Assembly: GCA_964036665.1 (NCBI GenBank) | Contig: OZ038528.1 | Location: 15,105,245-15,169,244 of the forward strand | Source: Gordius sp. MW1 | Lineage: Eukaryota > Nematomorpha > Gordioida > Gordea > Gordiidae | Reading direction: 5' to 3' | Length of the DNA stretch: 64,000 nucleotides | Part shown: piece by piece, positions 14,101 through 21,754 of the stretch | Numbering within the stretch: position 1 is the stretch's first letter | Layout: every line of letters starts with the position of its first letter | Position numbers and translations under genes: made by a program | Notes under the pieces: model-generated | What the model was told of the DNA's origin: nothing | What the model saw: only the letters and a program-made list of their open reading frames with translations | Database searches by the model: none

Positions 14101-15413
14101 AATAAAATAAAAGATAATATTAACAAACTAGTTATTTTATTCCAATTAATTGTTGGATAAACTTCAGTCTTTTTTTCAATTAATTTATATCTTTATTCTA
14201 CTTTGCATTCAAAGATACTTAAAATTTATAAAATTTTCAGGCCTGTATGATGACAGATGCTTATCATCAATTCTTTGTTCCTTAAGTGCATTTAAATTAT
14301 CAAATTTATTTTCATTTTTGTATTATTTAAACTTTCAATCCTTCCAACCCTGACCATATACTTATACCCTTTTAGTATACACAAAAGAAAAGACCATTTA
14401 GAGTACTTCTAATTTTGCCAAATAATAGTATTGATCTGGAATTACTTTAAAAACATTTAATTTATTTAGTATATTAACATCTTTGGGTTCAATGGCAAGA
14501 TGCTTCATCGATTTTAAAAAACACTAAATTTTAATCTTTTATAAAAAGCCTGTTTTAAATTTTTATATGCCAAATGTTATCATTGATTTTTTACAATTAT
14601 TCATATATAAAAAAAATTAAAAGTTAATTTCACAATGTACTTAATTATCAATTTTAATTTTTTATTCTAATTATGCAAACAAACACTTTTAAATTCTTTT
14701 AGCATGGGCATAGCCAGGTTTTGGATTAGGGGGGGGGGGGCAAAACGTTTAAAATTTCAATCAGGGGGGGGGGGGGGCAACACCTAATTTTTTTTTAATT
14801 TTTAAGGGTTTTTGCATTAAAAAAAATTTTTTTGGCCCCCCCCCTACCCCCCCTGGCTATACCTGTCTTTTAGGATACTTTTAAAAGTTATACCCATAAT
14901 TTTTTATGAAATTTTTAAGTACTATAAACTTCTATTTGATCTCACAAAATTTATTTACCTATCCTTTACAATATTAGTTGTATTAGCAGCGCTGCATTGA
15001 AGATCCATCTGGTCATAAGGGAGATAAATTTTCTTAGGGTTCATATTATCCGTATTCTTAATGCATGGCCTCAGACTAAAGCGACCAAATATAGCTTTCA
15101 CAATGTGTATGACTTGAAAAGATGAATGACAATTTGCATAAAATATGTGATCTTCACAGGCTACTGCAATTAACACTATAAAAATATTGGGACAAATTTA
15201 ACTTACAATATGATCCAGATTAAAAAAATAAATATATTGTAAAATATTTGATAAAACATTTGACAAAGTTCCAAAGATATTTAACGTTATAATTGATTTA
15301 TAAAATCTAATTACAATTTTGTTACATATATGCGTACCTTGTTCCGAGCCATAAGTCTCAAAGTTCAACAGAAGTATTAGTAGAATCTTGATGAAATGTC
15401 GCATTTTTGACAT
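1627..15413 (-). CDS. ADGRL-like: Latrophilin / CIRL adhesion G-protein-coupled receptor, 21 readable coding exons
   Basis: Cell-surface adhesion GPCR. Family members bind teneurin and FLRT-type partners at synapses and other contacts and signal through a tethered agonist released by autoproteolysis. Conceptual splicing gives about 1,170 residues. In order: signal peptide (about 1-25), SUEL/galactose-lectin domain (about 27-130), acidic/Ser-rich linker, HormR domain (about 210-278), GAIN domain (about 290-592) ending in a GPS with cleavage triplet H-M-T, seven TM segments (about 595-860), and a 300-residue cytoplasmic tail. No olfactomedin domain is seen, which matches protostome CIRL rather than vertebrate ADGRL. 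Splice sites are GT-AG and reading phase is continuous across 19 of 20 junctions. The TM5-TM6 junction (4015 to 3798) lacks 2 nt modulo 3, so a tiny exon is probably unfound. Family identity is secure. Exact ends rest on my manual splicing. Confidence 0.93.
3033..3116 (-). CDS. ADGRL-like: Latrophilin exon 20: cytoplasmic tail
   Basis: Encodes [20 protein letters not shown] and a short basic end. Acceptor TTAAG, canonical donor AATG|GTAAGT, phase 1, fitting the final exon. Confidence 0.75.
3217..3375 (-). CDS. ADGRL-like: Latrophilin exon 19: cytoplasmic tail
   Basis: Open through 52 codons ([20 protein letters not shown] and following Lys-rich sequence). Acceptor TGCAG, donor AAAG|GTACCG. 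Phase fits exons 18 and 20. No domain recognised. Confidence 0.72.
3416..3527 (-). CDS. ADGRL-like: Latrophilin exon 18: start of cytoplasmic tail
   Basis: It continues from ...LLNDK with [14 protein letters not shown], equivalent to the 'KVRKEY-K-F' segment after TM7, then a Ser/Thr-rich stretch. The acceptor TTTAAAG lies in an AT-rich context; phase 1 at the donor. Confidence 0.82.
3630..3798 (-). CDS. ADGRL-like: Latrophilin exon 17: TM6 and TM7
   Basis: It encodes [20 protein letters not shown], then [20 protein letters not shown] and [11 protein letters not shown]. Both the 'GLTWSFG' and 'FQG-FIFIFHC' signatures are intact. The first base completes a codon from an upstream exon, so 2 nt must be supplied. 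Confidence 0.96.
4015..4222 (-). CDS. ADGRL-like: Latrophilin exon 16: extracellular loop 2 and TM5
   Basis: It contains [20 protein letters not shown], matching 'CWL-----FIWSF-GP---I'. The Cys is the conserved loop cysteine. The intracellular loop after TM5 ([15 protein letters not shown]) differs from other latrophilins I know. It ends phase 0, which does not fit exon 17 directly. Confidence 0.9.
4274..4340 (-). CDS. ADGRL-like: Latrophilin exon 15: TM4
   Basis: A 67-bp exon ([20 protein letters not shown]) placed between TM3 and the extracellular loop. Acceptor TTACAG, donor AAACA|GTAAAC. The phase fits both neighbours. Confidence 0.88.
4564..4717 (-). CDS. ADGRL-like: Latrophilin exon 14: TM3
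   Basis: It contains [20 protein letters not shown], then [16 protein letters not shown], the strongest latrophilin signature in the window. Donor TACG|GTATTA, phase 1. Confidence 0.96.
4786..4888 (-). CDS. ADGRL-like: Latrophilin exon 13: TM2
   Basis: It contains [20 protein letters not shown], matching the 'IHKNLC-NL--AE--FL-G' signature of TM2. Acceptor CTCTAG, donor CTCAAA|GTAAGC, followed by a 68-bp intron. Confidence 0.93.
5192..5295 (-). CDS. ADGRL-like: Latrophilin exon 12: TM1
   Basis: It encodes [20 protein letters not shown] and then VVTFQAL, a single membrane span immediately after the GPS. Acceptor ATATAG, donor TTGAG|GTAAGT, phase 2. Confidence 0.92.
5418..5538 (-). CDS. ADGRL-like: Latrophilin exon 11: GPS autoproteolysis motif
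   Basis: It encodes [19 protein letters not shown], then [18 protein letters not shown]. Trp, both Cys pairs and the cleavage triplet H-M-T are present, so self-cleavage between Met and Thr is expected. The residues after the cut form the tethered agonist. Phase 0 at the donor. Confidence 0.95.
5889..6165 (-). CDS. ADGRL-like: Latrophilin exon 10: GAIN subdomain B
   Basis: A long beta-rich exon ([46 protein letters not shown]). The last Cys is the first conserved cysteine of the GPS region. Acceptor TTCAG, donor TCGAG|GTAATT, phase 2. Confidence 0.86.
6312..6470 (-). CDS. ADGRL-like: Latrophilin exon 9: GAIN subdomain
   Basis: It starts [19 protein letters not shown], fitting the beta-strand entry of the GAIN fold after the helical subdomain. 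N-glycosylation-type sequons are visible (FSNAT). Donor TCGG|GTAATT, phase 1. Confidence 0.8.
7099..7306 (-). CDS. ADGRL-like: Latrophilin exon 8: GAIN subdomain A helices
   Basis: It contains [20 protein letters not shown], matching the 'W-DL----R--ATMLL--VE' segment of the family. I chose the acceptor CATTAG at 7308-7307 because it keeps phase. The nearer AG in CTTCTAG would break the frame. Confidence 0.87.
7866..8042 (-). CDS. ADGRL-like: Latrophilin exon 7: start of GAIN subdomain A
   Basis: It contains [20 protein letters not shown], matching the 'YGGD' helix at the start of the latrophilin GAIN/HBD region. Acceptor TTTTAG, donor GCTTTG|GTATGA, phase 0 at both ends. Confidence 0.88.
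8113..8213 (-). CDS. ADGRL-like: Latrophilin exon 6: end of HormR domain
   Basis: It encodes [20 protein letters not shown], then [13 protein letters not shown]. The 'C---TW-P--PDLS-C-S-W' pattern is the classic HormR end. The intron between exons 5 and 6 carries a 13-base G run near 8637. Confidence 0.92.
8733..8955 (-). CDS. ADGRL-like: Latrophilin exon 5: Ser-rich linker and start of HormR domain
   Basis: A run of Ser/Thr coded by repeated AGC codons (about 8905-8930) precedes the HormR start: [18 protein letters not shown] and then [10 protein letters not shown]. The Cys and Trp spacing fits the hormone-receptor motif. Donor TATG|GTATAC, phase 1. Confidence 0.9.
9000..9118 (-). CDS. ADGRL-like: Latrophilin exon 4: acidic linker
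   Basis: It directly follows the lectin domain, where vertebrate latrophilins carry olfactomedin. Here there is only a short hydrophilic linker ([16 protein letters not shown] and Ser-rich sequence). Acceptor TTTAG, donor AGCAAC|GTAATT, phase 0. Confidence 0.8.
9690..9799 (-). CDS. ADGRL-like: Latrophilin exon 3: end of SUEL lectin domain
   Basis: It encodes CDNHQKCML and then [18 protein letters not shown], the diagnostic 'FGDPC-GT-KYLE--Y-C' signature of latrophilin lectin domains. Acceptor TTAG, donor AAAG|GTTAGC. The phase joins exons 2 and 4 exactly. Confidence 0.92.
10647..11752. mobile_element. hAT-type non-autonomous element, CGGGT family, copy 1
   Basis: Perfect 12-bp terminal inverted repeats (TAGAGAACTGCA at 10647-10658 and its complement at 11741-11752) with a perfect 8-bp target duplication, ATTTAAAG, at 10639-10646 and 11753-11760. 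An 8-bp duplication and a TAGAG end point to the hAT superfamily. About 150-170 bp inside each end is an array of CGGGT words (10665-10830 and 11578-11725). The middle has no transposase. It sits in the second intron of the latrophilin gene. Confidence 0.93.
12144..12511. mobile_element. Possible MITE bounded by a 22-bp inverted repeat
   Basis: GGCTTGTCTTAATATCGGAT at 12146 is matched in reverse near 12489-12510 (ATCCGATATCAAGACAAGC) with one or two differences. The ends are about 365 bp apart. A tRNA-like B box (GGTTCGAATCG) lies just inside the left arm. I did not find a clear target duplication. The GC-richer stretch 12470-12620 adjoins the right arm. Confidence 0.4.
14704..14870. mobile_element. 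Poly-G foldback repeat of the GTAGCCAGG family
   Basis: It opens with CATGGGCATAGCCAGG and closes with CCCCCCTGGCTATACCTG, the reverse of the opening. G runs of 11 and 15 and C runs of 9 lie inside. Related copies: 31720-31918, 32508-32850, 34524-34669 continuing at 39409-39440, 41380-41440, 47287-47320 and 51100-51145. All are short and have no coding capacity. Confidence 0.7.
14959..15163 (-). CDS. ADGRL-like: Latrophilin exon 2: first two-thirds of SUEL lectin domain
   Basis: Acceptor TTGCAG, donor GATAG|GTAAAT. The exon opens with [12 protein letters not shown] and runs through IFGRF to [14 protein letters not shown], matching the Cys spacing and the 'YGR' region of the SUEL/rhamnose-binding lectin fold. 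Phase 2 at the end completes Arg with the next exon. A 5.2-kb intron follows. Confidence 0.9.
15338..15413 (-). CDS. ADGRL-like: Latrophilin exon 1: start codon and signal peptide
   Basis: It opens [20 protein letters not shown], with a basic start followed by a Leu/Ile-rich core, as in a secretory signal peptide. Two start codons are in frame, at 15413 and 15404. The second lies closer to the hydrophobic core. The donor is CAAG|GTACGC, phase 1. An untranslated first exon further upstream cannot be excluded. Confidence 0.85.
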
Positions 15414-15591
15414 TTATGACGAATAGATATTTAAAATGATCATAATCCAAACACTTATACAACGATCACAAATGTTTGTATGTTTAAAAATATACAAATC
15501 CCGCATTTTGCTACATTTATTTAAATGAAATAATGAAAAGAAACAAAATTAGGGTGATAGGGTGGTGATAGATACATAGACTAACAATGTG

Positions 15592-15755
15592 GCCCATCAA
15601 CTTGACAAAAACCATCTCGCCGAATTTAATGTCCCCCGGTTAAAAAAAGGTCCCCCATTTTGTGATTTGTTGAATGGGGGACGATTTTAAATTAGCCTTT
15701 TTATAACCGGGGGACATTAAATTCGGCGAGATTGTTTTCGGCGAGTTGATAGGGC
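15592..15755. mobile_element. Foldback element with about 55-bp inverted arms
   Basis: The left arm (CCCATCAAC ... CTCGCCGAATTTAATGTCCC) is repeated in reverse at 15700-15755, including the outer ATCAAC/GTTGAT pair. The loop also holds an internal inverted pair (CCCCCATT / AATGGGGG). It lies between the latrophilin start (15413, minus) and the THAP pseudogene (15810, plus). Confidence 0.75.
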
Positions 15756-15809
15756 ACTGTTTTTAACATGTTTACTTTTCTTAGTTATATTTCAAAGTGC
15801 TATTTGAAA

Positions 15810-16420
15810 ATGAGGTCTTGCTCAGTAAAGAACTGCAAATCTTATCGTAACAAAGAAAATAGCAAAAGGCTTTCATTTCAGACCAATGTTACACGATCCA
15901 AATTCTTGTACTGTATAAGCGATCTGACATTCCATTTTCTTATTCGATCCAAAAAATAACAAAGCGCCGATTTGTGTTTTTCGCATTCGGAAAAACACAA
16001 ATCGTAAGAAATAAAAATAATTTCTTACTCATGTTTTCATATTGTGATTTCGGTCTCGCAAGAGCAGGTTTTGTAGGGTTAGGGTTAGGGTTAAGTCATT
16101 TTATGTTCAAAATACATAATTACTTTCTTTGGATCGAATAAGAAAATGGAATGTCAGATCGCTTATACAGTACAAGAATTTGGATCGTGTAACATTGGCC
16201 TTCATTTCACAGGTAATTAAAAATCAATTTATGTATATTTTAGATTTCCAAAAATCCAAAGTTATTGTCTAAATAAATTAAATTGATGGGCCAAATTTAA
16301 TTGAAAAAGCATTCAAGTATATGCAGTAACCACTTTCGACCCCAGGATTTAAATAAAAATAGAAGTTCAAATTTTCAAAGAAAATACTGTGCCATCTCTG
16401 TACTTATTCAGGTAATTATT
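15810..16420 (+). pseudogene. Broken THAP-domain gene, interrupted by an insertion
   Basis: THAP domains are C2CH zinc-finger DNA-binding modules found in transcription factors and P-element-type transposases. Exon 1 starts at 15810 (MRSCSVKNCKSYRN...KRLSF), matching the THAP opening C-x4-C. It is cut at 15880 by a 320-bp element and resumes at 16201. A normal donor follows at 16213. The acceptor TTTTAG precedes 16244, giving RFPKNPKLLSK, then a stop exactly where the invariant Trp is expected. A second stop follows, then ICSNHFRPQDL, the C-x2-H-F half of the finger, and YCAISVL like the AVP end. Two stops plus the insertion make it non-functional. Host or transposon origin cannot be told. 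Confidence 0.8.
15881..16200. mobile_element. 320-bp inverted-repeat element with 9-bp target duplication
   Basis: The two ends are inverted repeats of about 70 bp (15881-15950 and 16131-16200) differing at one visible position. The element is flanked by identical TTCATTTCA at 15872-15880 and 16201-16209. A 9-bp duplication with long arms is typical of Mutator-like (MULE) MITEs. Inside is a short hairpin (GATTTGTGTTTTTC ... GAAAAACACAAATC, 15971-16005) and three TTAGGG units at about 16074-16093. Confidence 0.92.
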
Positions 16421-16595
16421 AAATCTGAATTTGATTAAACTAGATCGTCTCTAGATCAAGGAAATACTGAGCCATCCCAAAATTTATTGAAAGTAATTAT
16501 TAAATCTTAATTTGATTAAACTAGATCAAGAAAATACTGAGACATCCCAAAATTTATTAAAAGTAATTTTTAAATTGAACTCGATCAGTCATCAG
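16378..16595 (+). repeat. Three tandem copies of a 70-80-bp unit
   Basis: Copies start near 16378, 16460 and 16528 with GAAATACTG-GCCATC and end in TTTGATTAAACTAGATC. The first copy overlaps the end of the THAP pseudogene exon and its donor-like CAGGTAATT, so the unit arose by local duplication of that exon boundary. Confidence 0.7.
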
Positions 16596-17800
16596 GATTA
16601 ACAGATTCGACAAATCTTCCCTCACAGCAATAAATAATTAGATACATTATCATAATTTTTTTCTGTTGGGAGGAAAGTCACTTGGCAAACCGTATCAAGA
16701 AAGTGGTAAGCAAAAAAGAGGGAGGCCTAAAATGGAAGCATAAAAGAGATATGGACTTGAGAAGGTACGAGATAAAGCGAAGCTGGTGTCAGTGCAGGAA
16801 TACATGGAGAACCTACTTGAAGGAGCTACCACTAAATGTGACAAACTGCTATAGGAAAAAAAATTTACATTATTATATTTTTTCCTGTTATTTTATAAAC
16901 TGTATTTTATTGTTATAATATATAAACATATAATAAATTCATAAATTTAGATGTTCAGTATCTTCCCCAAGATAGGGTATCAAATATTAAATACGAGTAC
17001 TTAAAATTAAATTTTTATTAAAATTAATTTTAGTAATGAAAGATCATCCATATGCAATGAGTTTTAAGAAAGAAATGAGAAGGGACATGCTTATAAAGCA
17101 TTTAAAAAACTGTAAAAACTCTAAGACTAAGAATTATTGCTAATTAAAGAAACCTAAGACTCTTAAAGATTTGGCTGCTCATCTTGATAAGAAAGCATTA
17201 ATTCCAGGAGAGGGGGTGATATTATTACAAATTATTTTGGTAAAACTCCTCTCACTTCCATACTAAAACACACTTAGATCTAACATTTTTTCATCTTTAA
17301 TTAATCATATTGTTGATCAGGAATTAGGCTCATTAAATCATTTACAATTATTGCTCAATAGCAAAATTTTACTTCATAATTTTGCAATATTTCAAACCAA
17401 GAATATAAAACTAACATTAGGCAAAAACTTAATAAAATTATTATTTTTAAGGGACAATAACCTTTTTATTGACAATTAGTTAATTTATTAATATATTTTT
17501 ACTTGTGAAATCTTGCATGATGCCCGGTATCGTTTTATGGAAATTTGTATCTTCAATATTAAATTAATATTTTAAATAAAATATATTATAGATGGCGCTA
17601 TATTTATATTTCTCTTTATCAATCTACGTAAAATATTCATTTTTTCTTAAAAGATTTTTTAAAATCAAAAGCATTTGTGTTTTCTCTTTCCTTAATTATA
17701 TTTTTTCTTTACTAAATGGTTTTCTTATGATTTATTAACTCTATTTAAAAATTTTAAAAAAATGTAGTAAAATAAAACGAAATACATTACGTTGTGTTGT
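16596..17800. other. Mostly gene-free, with two weak coding remnants
   Basis: A short frame around 16665-16735 encodes YQESGKQKRGRPKMEA, containing an AT-hook core (RGRP), then a stop. From ATG at 17036 a frame reads MKDHPYAMSFKKEMRRDM and continues past one stop (17141) as LKKPKTLKDLAAHLDKKALI. I do not recognise either. They could be remnants of a transposon protein, perhaps connected to the THAP pseudogene upstream. The rest is AT-rich with no signal. Confidence 0.35.
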
Positions 17801-17839
17801 GCGCTTTGCTAAGTTGCTGGCCAGACTGCCATCAGAAAG

Positions 17840-19460
17840 ATTTAACTTTACGTAGTTAAGTGCAATTACAAACAGAGCTACATATTCTAATTTTTATATT
17901 CAAAGTAAATTAAATTTTATAAAGTGATTTAGTAGTTACTTTTGCAATTCCAAGTCTCTCAAGTAATTTGAAATTGTAAATTTTATAAAGTGTTTTAGTA
18001 GTTACTAGTGCAATCACAAACAGAGCTACATATCCTAATTTTTATACTCAAAGTAAATTAAAATTTATAAAGTGATTTAGTAGTTACTTGTGCAATTCCA
18101 AGTCTAACCTCAAGTCTCTCAAGTAAATTGAAATTTATAAAGTGTTTTATTAGTTACTAGTGCAATCACAAACAGAGCTACATATTCTAATTTTTATTCT
18201 CAAAGTAAATTAAATTTTATAAAGTGATTTAATAGTTACTTGTGCAATTCCAAGTCTAACCTCAAGTATCTCAAGTAAATTGAAATTGTAAATTTTATAA
18301 AGTGATTTATTAGTTACTAGTGCAATCACAAACAGAGCTACATATTCTAATTTTTATACTCAAAGTGAATTAAATTTTATAAAGTGATTTAGTAGTTACT
18401 TGTGCAATTCCAAGTCTAACCTCAAGTAAATTGAAATTGTAAATTTTATAAAGTGATTTATTAGTTACTAGTGCAATTACAAACAGAGCTACGTATTCTA
18501 ATTTTTATATTCAAAGTAAATTAAATTTTATAAAGTGATTTAGTAGTTACTTTTGCAATTCCAAGTCTCTCAAGTAAATTGAAATTGTAAATTTTATAAA
18601 GTGTTTTATTAGTTACTAGTGCAATCACAAACAGAGCTACATATTCTAATTTTTATACTCAAAGTAAATTAAATTTTATAAAGTGATTTAGTAGTTAATT
18701 GTGCAATTCCAAGTCTAACCTCAAGTCTCTCAAGTAAATTGAAATTGTAAATTTTATAAAGTGATTTATTAGTTACTAGTGCAATCACAAACAGAGCTAC
18801 ATATTCTAATTTTTATACTCAAAGTAAATTAAAATTTATAAAGTGATTTAGTAGTTACTTGTGCAATTGCAAGTCTAACCTCAAGTCTCTCAAGTAAATT
18901 GAAATTGTAAATTTTATAAAGTGTTTTATTAGTTACTAGTGCAATCACAAACAGAGCTACATATTCTAATTTTTATACTCAAAGTAAATTAAATTTTATA
19001 AAGTGATTTAGTAGTTACTTGTGCAATTCCAAGTCTAACCTCAAGTCTCTCAGGTAAATTGAAATTGTAAATTTTATAAAGTGTTTTATTAGTTACTAGT
19101 GCAATCACAAACAGAGCTACATATTCTAATTTTTATACTCAAAGTAAATTAAATTTTATAAAGTGATTTTGTAGTTACTTGTGCAATTCCAAGTCTAACC
19201 TCAAGTAAATTGAAATTGTAAATTTTATAAAGTGATTTATTAGTTACTAGTGCAATCACAAACAGAGCTACATATTCTAATTTTTATACTCAAAGTAAAT
19301 TAAATTTTATAAAGCGATTTAGTAGTTACTTGTGCAATTCCAAGTCTAACCTCAAGTCTCTCAAATAAATTGAAATTGTAATTTTTATAAAGTGATTTAT
19401 TAGTTACTAGTGCAATTACAAAGAGAGCTACATATTCCAATTTTAATACTCAGAGTAAAA
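17840..19460 (+). repeat. Satellite array, 11 units of 148-160 bp
   Basis: The anchor AACAGAGCTACATATTCTA recurs at 17871, 18019, 18171, 18331, 18482, 18630, 18790, 18950, 19110, 19261 and (diverged) 19421. The spacings are 148-160 bp. Each unit is itself two related halves ending in AATTTTATAAAGTG-TTTA-TAGTTACT. Length differences come mainly from presence or absence of a short TCTAACCTC-type block. The first and last units are the most diverged. The array ends 140 bp before the MULE transposase start. Confidence 0.93.
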
Positions 19461-19681
19461 TTGTTTATCTATGAGATTGTGAACGCTTTTAAAGGTTTAT
19501 TGAATGATGCACATCTTCTGTTAGATGCTTGTCATAACTTGCAAGCAACAGCCCCTTGTAAATTATTTATATATTATATCTATGTAATTTTTGATTAGCA
19601 ATGACATTTTTACCATCACAAAAAAAGGGAGCAATTCTGTATTTCAATGGATATTTGTATACGAAACAAATGGTTTATAAA

Positions 19682-20262
19682 TGTGGCATAACGCCAAATT
19701 TGGTATGATGAATTAATCTAAGCTTTTTCCCCCTTTCCCCTCTTAATTTTGGTTTTATCCAGTTTTGGTTGCTTAGTTCTTTTTCGAGTTTTAATTACTC
19801 TTCTTGGCACTTGTTCAATTTCCCTTTTTAGTTTTATTACCCTCCCCTTGCTAGTTGTATGACTCTTCAAATTTATTGTCACGCAGTCCTAATCTCCCAA
19901 TCTTTATTATTGTTGCGCGTTTGTTTGTTATAATCCCCCTCCCCGATCGCGATGGTATTGTTTACATATTTTCAATTTCAATCACCCCCCCCCCGATCGT
20001 TATTGTATTGTTTACCTATTTACATCAACCATCATCATTATTATTCCTGCTATTTAAAGTACGAATTGTTTGTAAAAGTCAGTTATATATTTGTAAAGAT
20101 AGTTATATTTTTTTTTGATCTGATATTAATAAAGTTTATTACCGGAGAGTTCTAGATCCAGTCCTCCCTTTTTGGGGGAGGACATACCTTGAAACGAATA
20201 AATAAATTCTAAAATAACTAAATGAATATTTCTAAATTCTATACTTATTAGTGTATAGAAAA
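19682..20262 (+). repeat. 5' long terminal repeat
   Basis: Starts TGTGGCATAACG and ends GTATAGAAAA. It differs from the 3' copy by a few substitutions and small indels, mostly in C and T runs. It carries AATAAA near 20128. The ends TG...AA are unusual because most LTRs end in CA. Confidence 0.88.
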
Positions 20263-21178
20263 ATTGGTGATAGCTCAAAGTCACGCCGCTTTTTATTCGA
20301 ACCCACTGGATGCAAAATCACGCCGCTTTTTATTCGAATCCACTGGAAGCAAAGTACGCCGCAGCGATGGGCAAACACACCGAAAGCAAATAATTCTTAG
20401 CAGATATTCTGAATAGTATTCCCGCAGCGATGGACAAACACACCGAAAGCAAATAATTCTTAGCAGATATTCTGAATAGTATTCAATGAAGGAATTCTGA
20501 AAAATTCTAATGGCAATTTTCAGGGAAGTTGGGTATTCTGAAAAATATTCAATAAAGGAATTCTGAAAAATTCTAATGGCAATGTTCAGGGAAGGTATGA
20601 AAAAATTCTTAAACCATTGGGGATTAATGAAGATATGCAAAATGTCTGGTAAAATTGAGTACAAACCCACTGAAAGCAAATAATTTAAATTGAAACCTAA
20701 ATTCTTATTGTGTTACATAAATATGATTATTATATTGTTATTAATCAATTGTATAATAACCCCCCCCCTTCCCATTTATTTGAATATTATTTGGAGACTT
20801 TATGACGTGGGAAAGAGCAATTTTTGTGAAGTGAATTATGGCCAGGAAAAGGTCTATTGTGGTTGAAACTTGTGATAAGGGTTATGTTAAATTTTTGAAT
20901 GCCAGAGATTTGTTTGGAAGGTAACGCTACAAAGCCGGTTAATAAGGTGATGGTGTCTGAAAAAGAACCTAAATCCTTGGTTGAGGCTCTGAACTCTTTG
21001 AGTCATCCTCATGTTAATGAGGTCGATAAAAAATCCGTATCCTCAATTTTGGTGAGTAGCGTTAACGATAAATTTAAATTGTGGCATGATTAAATTAAAA
21101 TGATCAAAAGGAAATATGTCGATTAAGTGATATTTTGTTTCTGTAAAGGTCAAGTCTGTTGTTTGGTAAAGGGTAAGG
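20263..21178 (+). other. LTR-element interior with gag-position reading frames
   Basis: 20283-20345 and 20350-20620 hold local tandem duplications (CGCCGCTTTTTATTCGAA; GCAGCGATGG-CAAACACACC; GGAATTCTGAAAAATTC). From 20845 a frame encodes MARKRSIVVETCDKGYVKFL and stops at 20922. An overlapping frame, 20899-21093, encodes a hydrophilic 64-residue peptide. These may be frame-shifted parts of one former gag-position protein. No family is recognised. Confidence 0.45.
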
Positions 21179-21754
21179 TGTGGCATAACGCCAAATTTGG
21201 TATGTTGAATTAATCTAAACTTTTTCTCCTCCCCTCTTAATTTTGGTTTTATCCAGTTTTGGTTGCTTAGTTCTTTTTCGAGTTTTAATTACTCTTCTTG
21301 GCACTTGTTCAATTTCCCTTTTTAGTTTTATTACCCTCCCCTTGCTAGTTGTATGACTCTTCAAATTTATTGTCACGCAGTCCTAATCTCCCAATCTTTA
21401 TTATTGTTGCGCGTTTGTTTGTTATAATCCCCCTCCCCGATCGCGATGGTATTGTTTACATATTTTCAATTTCATCACCCCCCCCCCGATCGTTATTGTA
21501 TTGTTTACCTATTTACATCAACCATCATCATTATTATTCCTGCTATTTAAAGTACGAATTGTTTGTAAAAGTCAGTTATATATTTGTAAAGATAGTTATA
21601 TTTTTTTTGATCTGATATTAATAAAGTTTATTACCGGAGAGTTCTAGATCCAGTCCTCCCTTTTTGGGGGAGGACATACCTTGAAACGAATAAATAAATT
21701 CTAAAATAACTAAATGAATATTTCTAAATTCTATACTTATTAGTGTATAGAAAA
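21179..21754 (+). repeat. 3' long terminal repeat
   Basis: Nearly identical to 19682-20262, including TTTTTGGGGGAGGACATACC and the end GTATAGAAAA, followed by the ATAAA target duplication. Confidence 0.88.

Larger units (their letters stand above)
19682..21754 (+). mobile_element. LTR retroelement, non-autonomous, inserted in the MULE gene
   Basis: Two direct repeats of about 580 bp flank a 916-bp interior. A 5-bp target duplication ATAAA lies at 19677-19681 and 21755-21759, and reading across it rejoins the FLYWCH finger. A purine run (GGTAAAGGGTAAGG) sits directly before the 3' LTR, as a polypurine tract should. A TGG-starting primer-site candidate (TGGTGATAGCTC) follows the 5' LTR. The interior has no reverse transcriptase or integrase. 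Confidence 0.9.

Noticed and set aside
17840..19460. CRISPR array
   Set aside because: Units are contiguous 150-bp satellites without unique spacers, in eukaryotic DNA.
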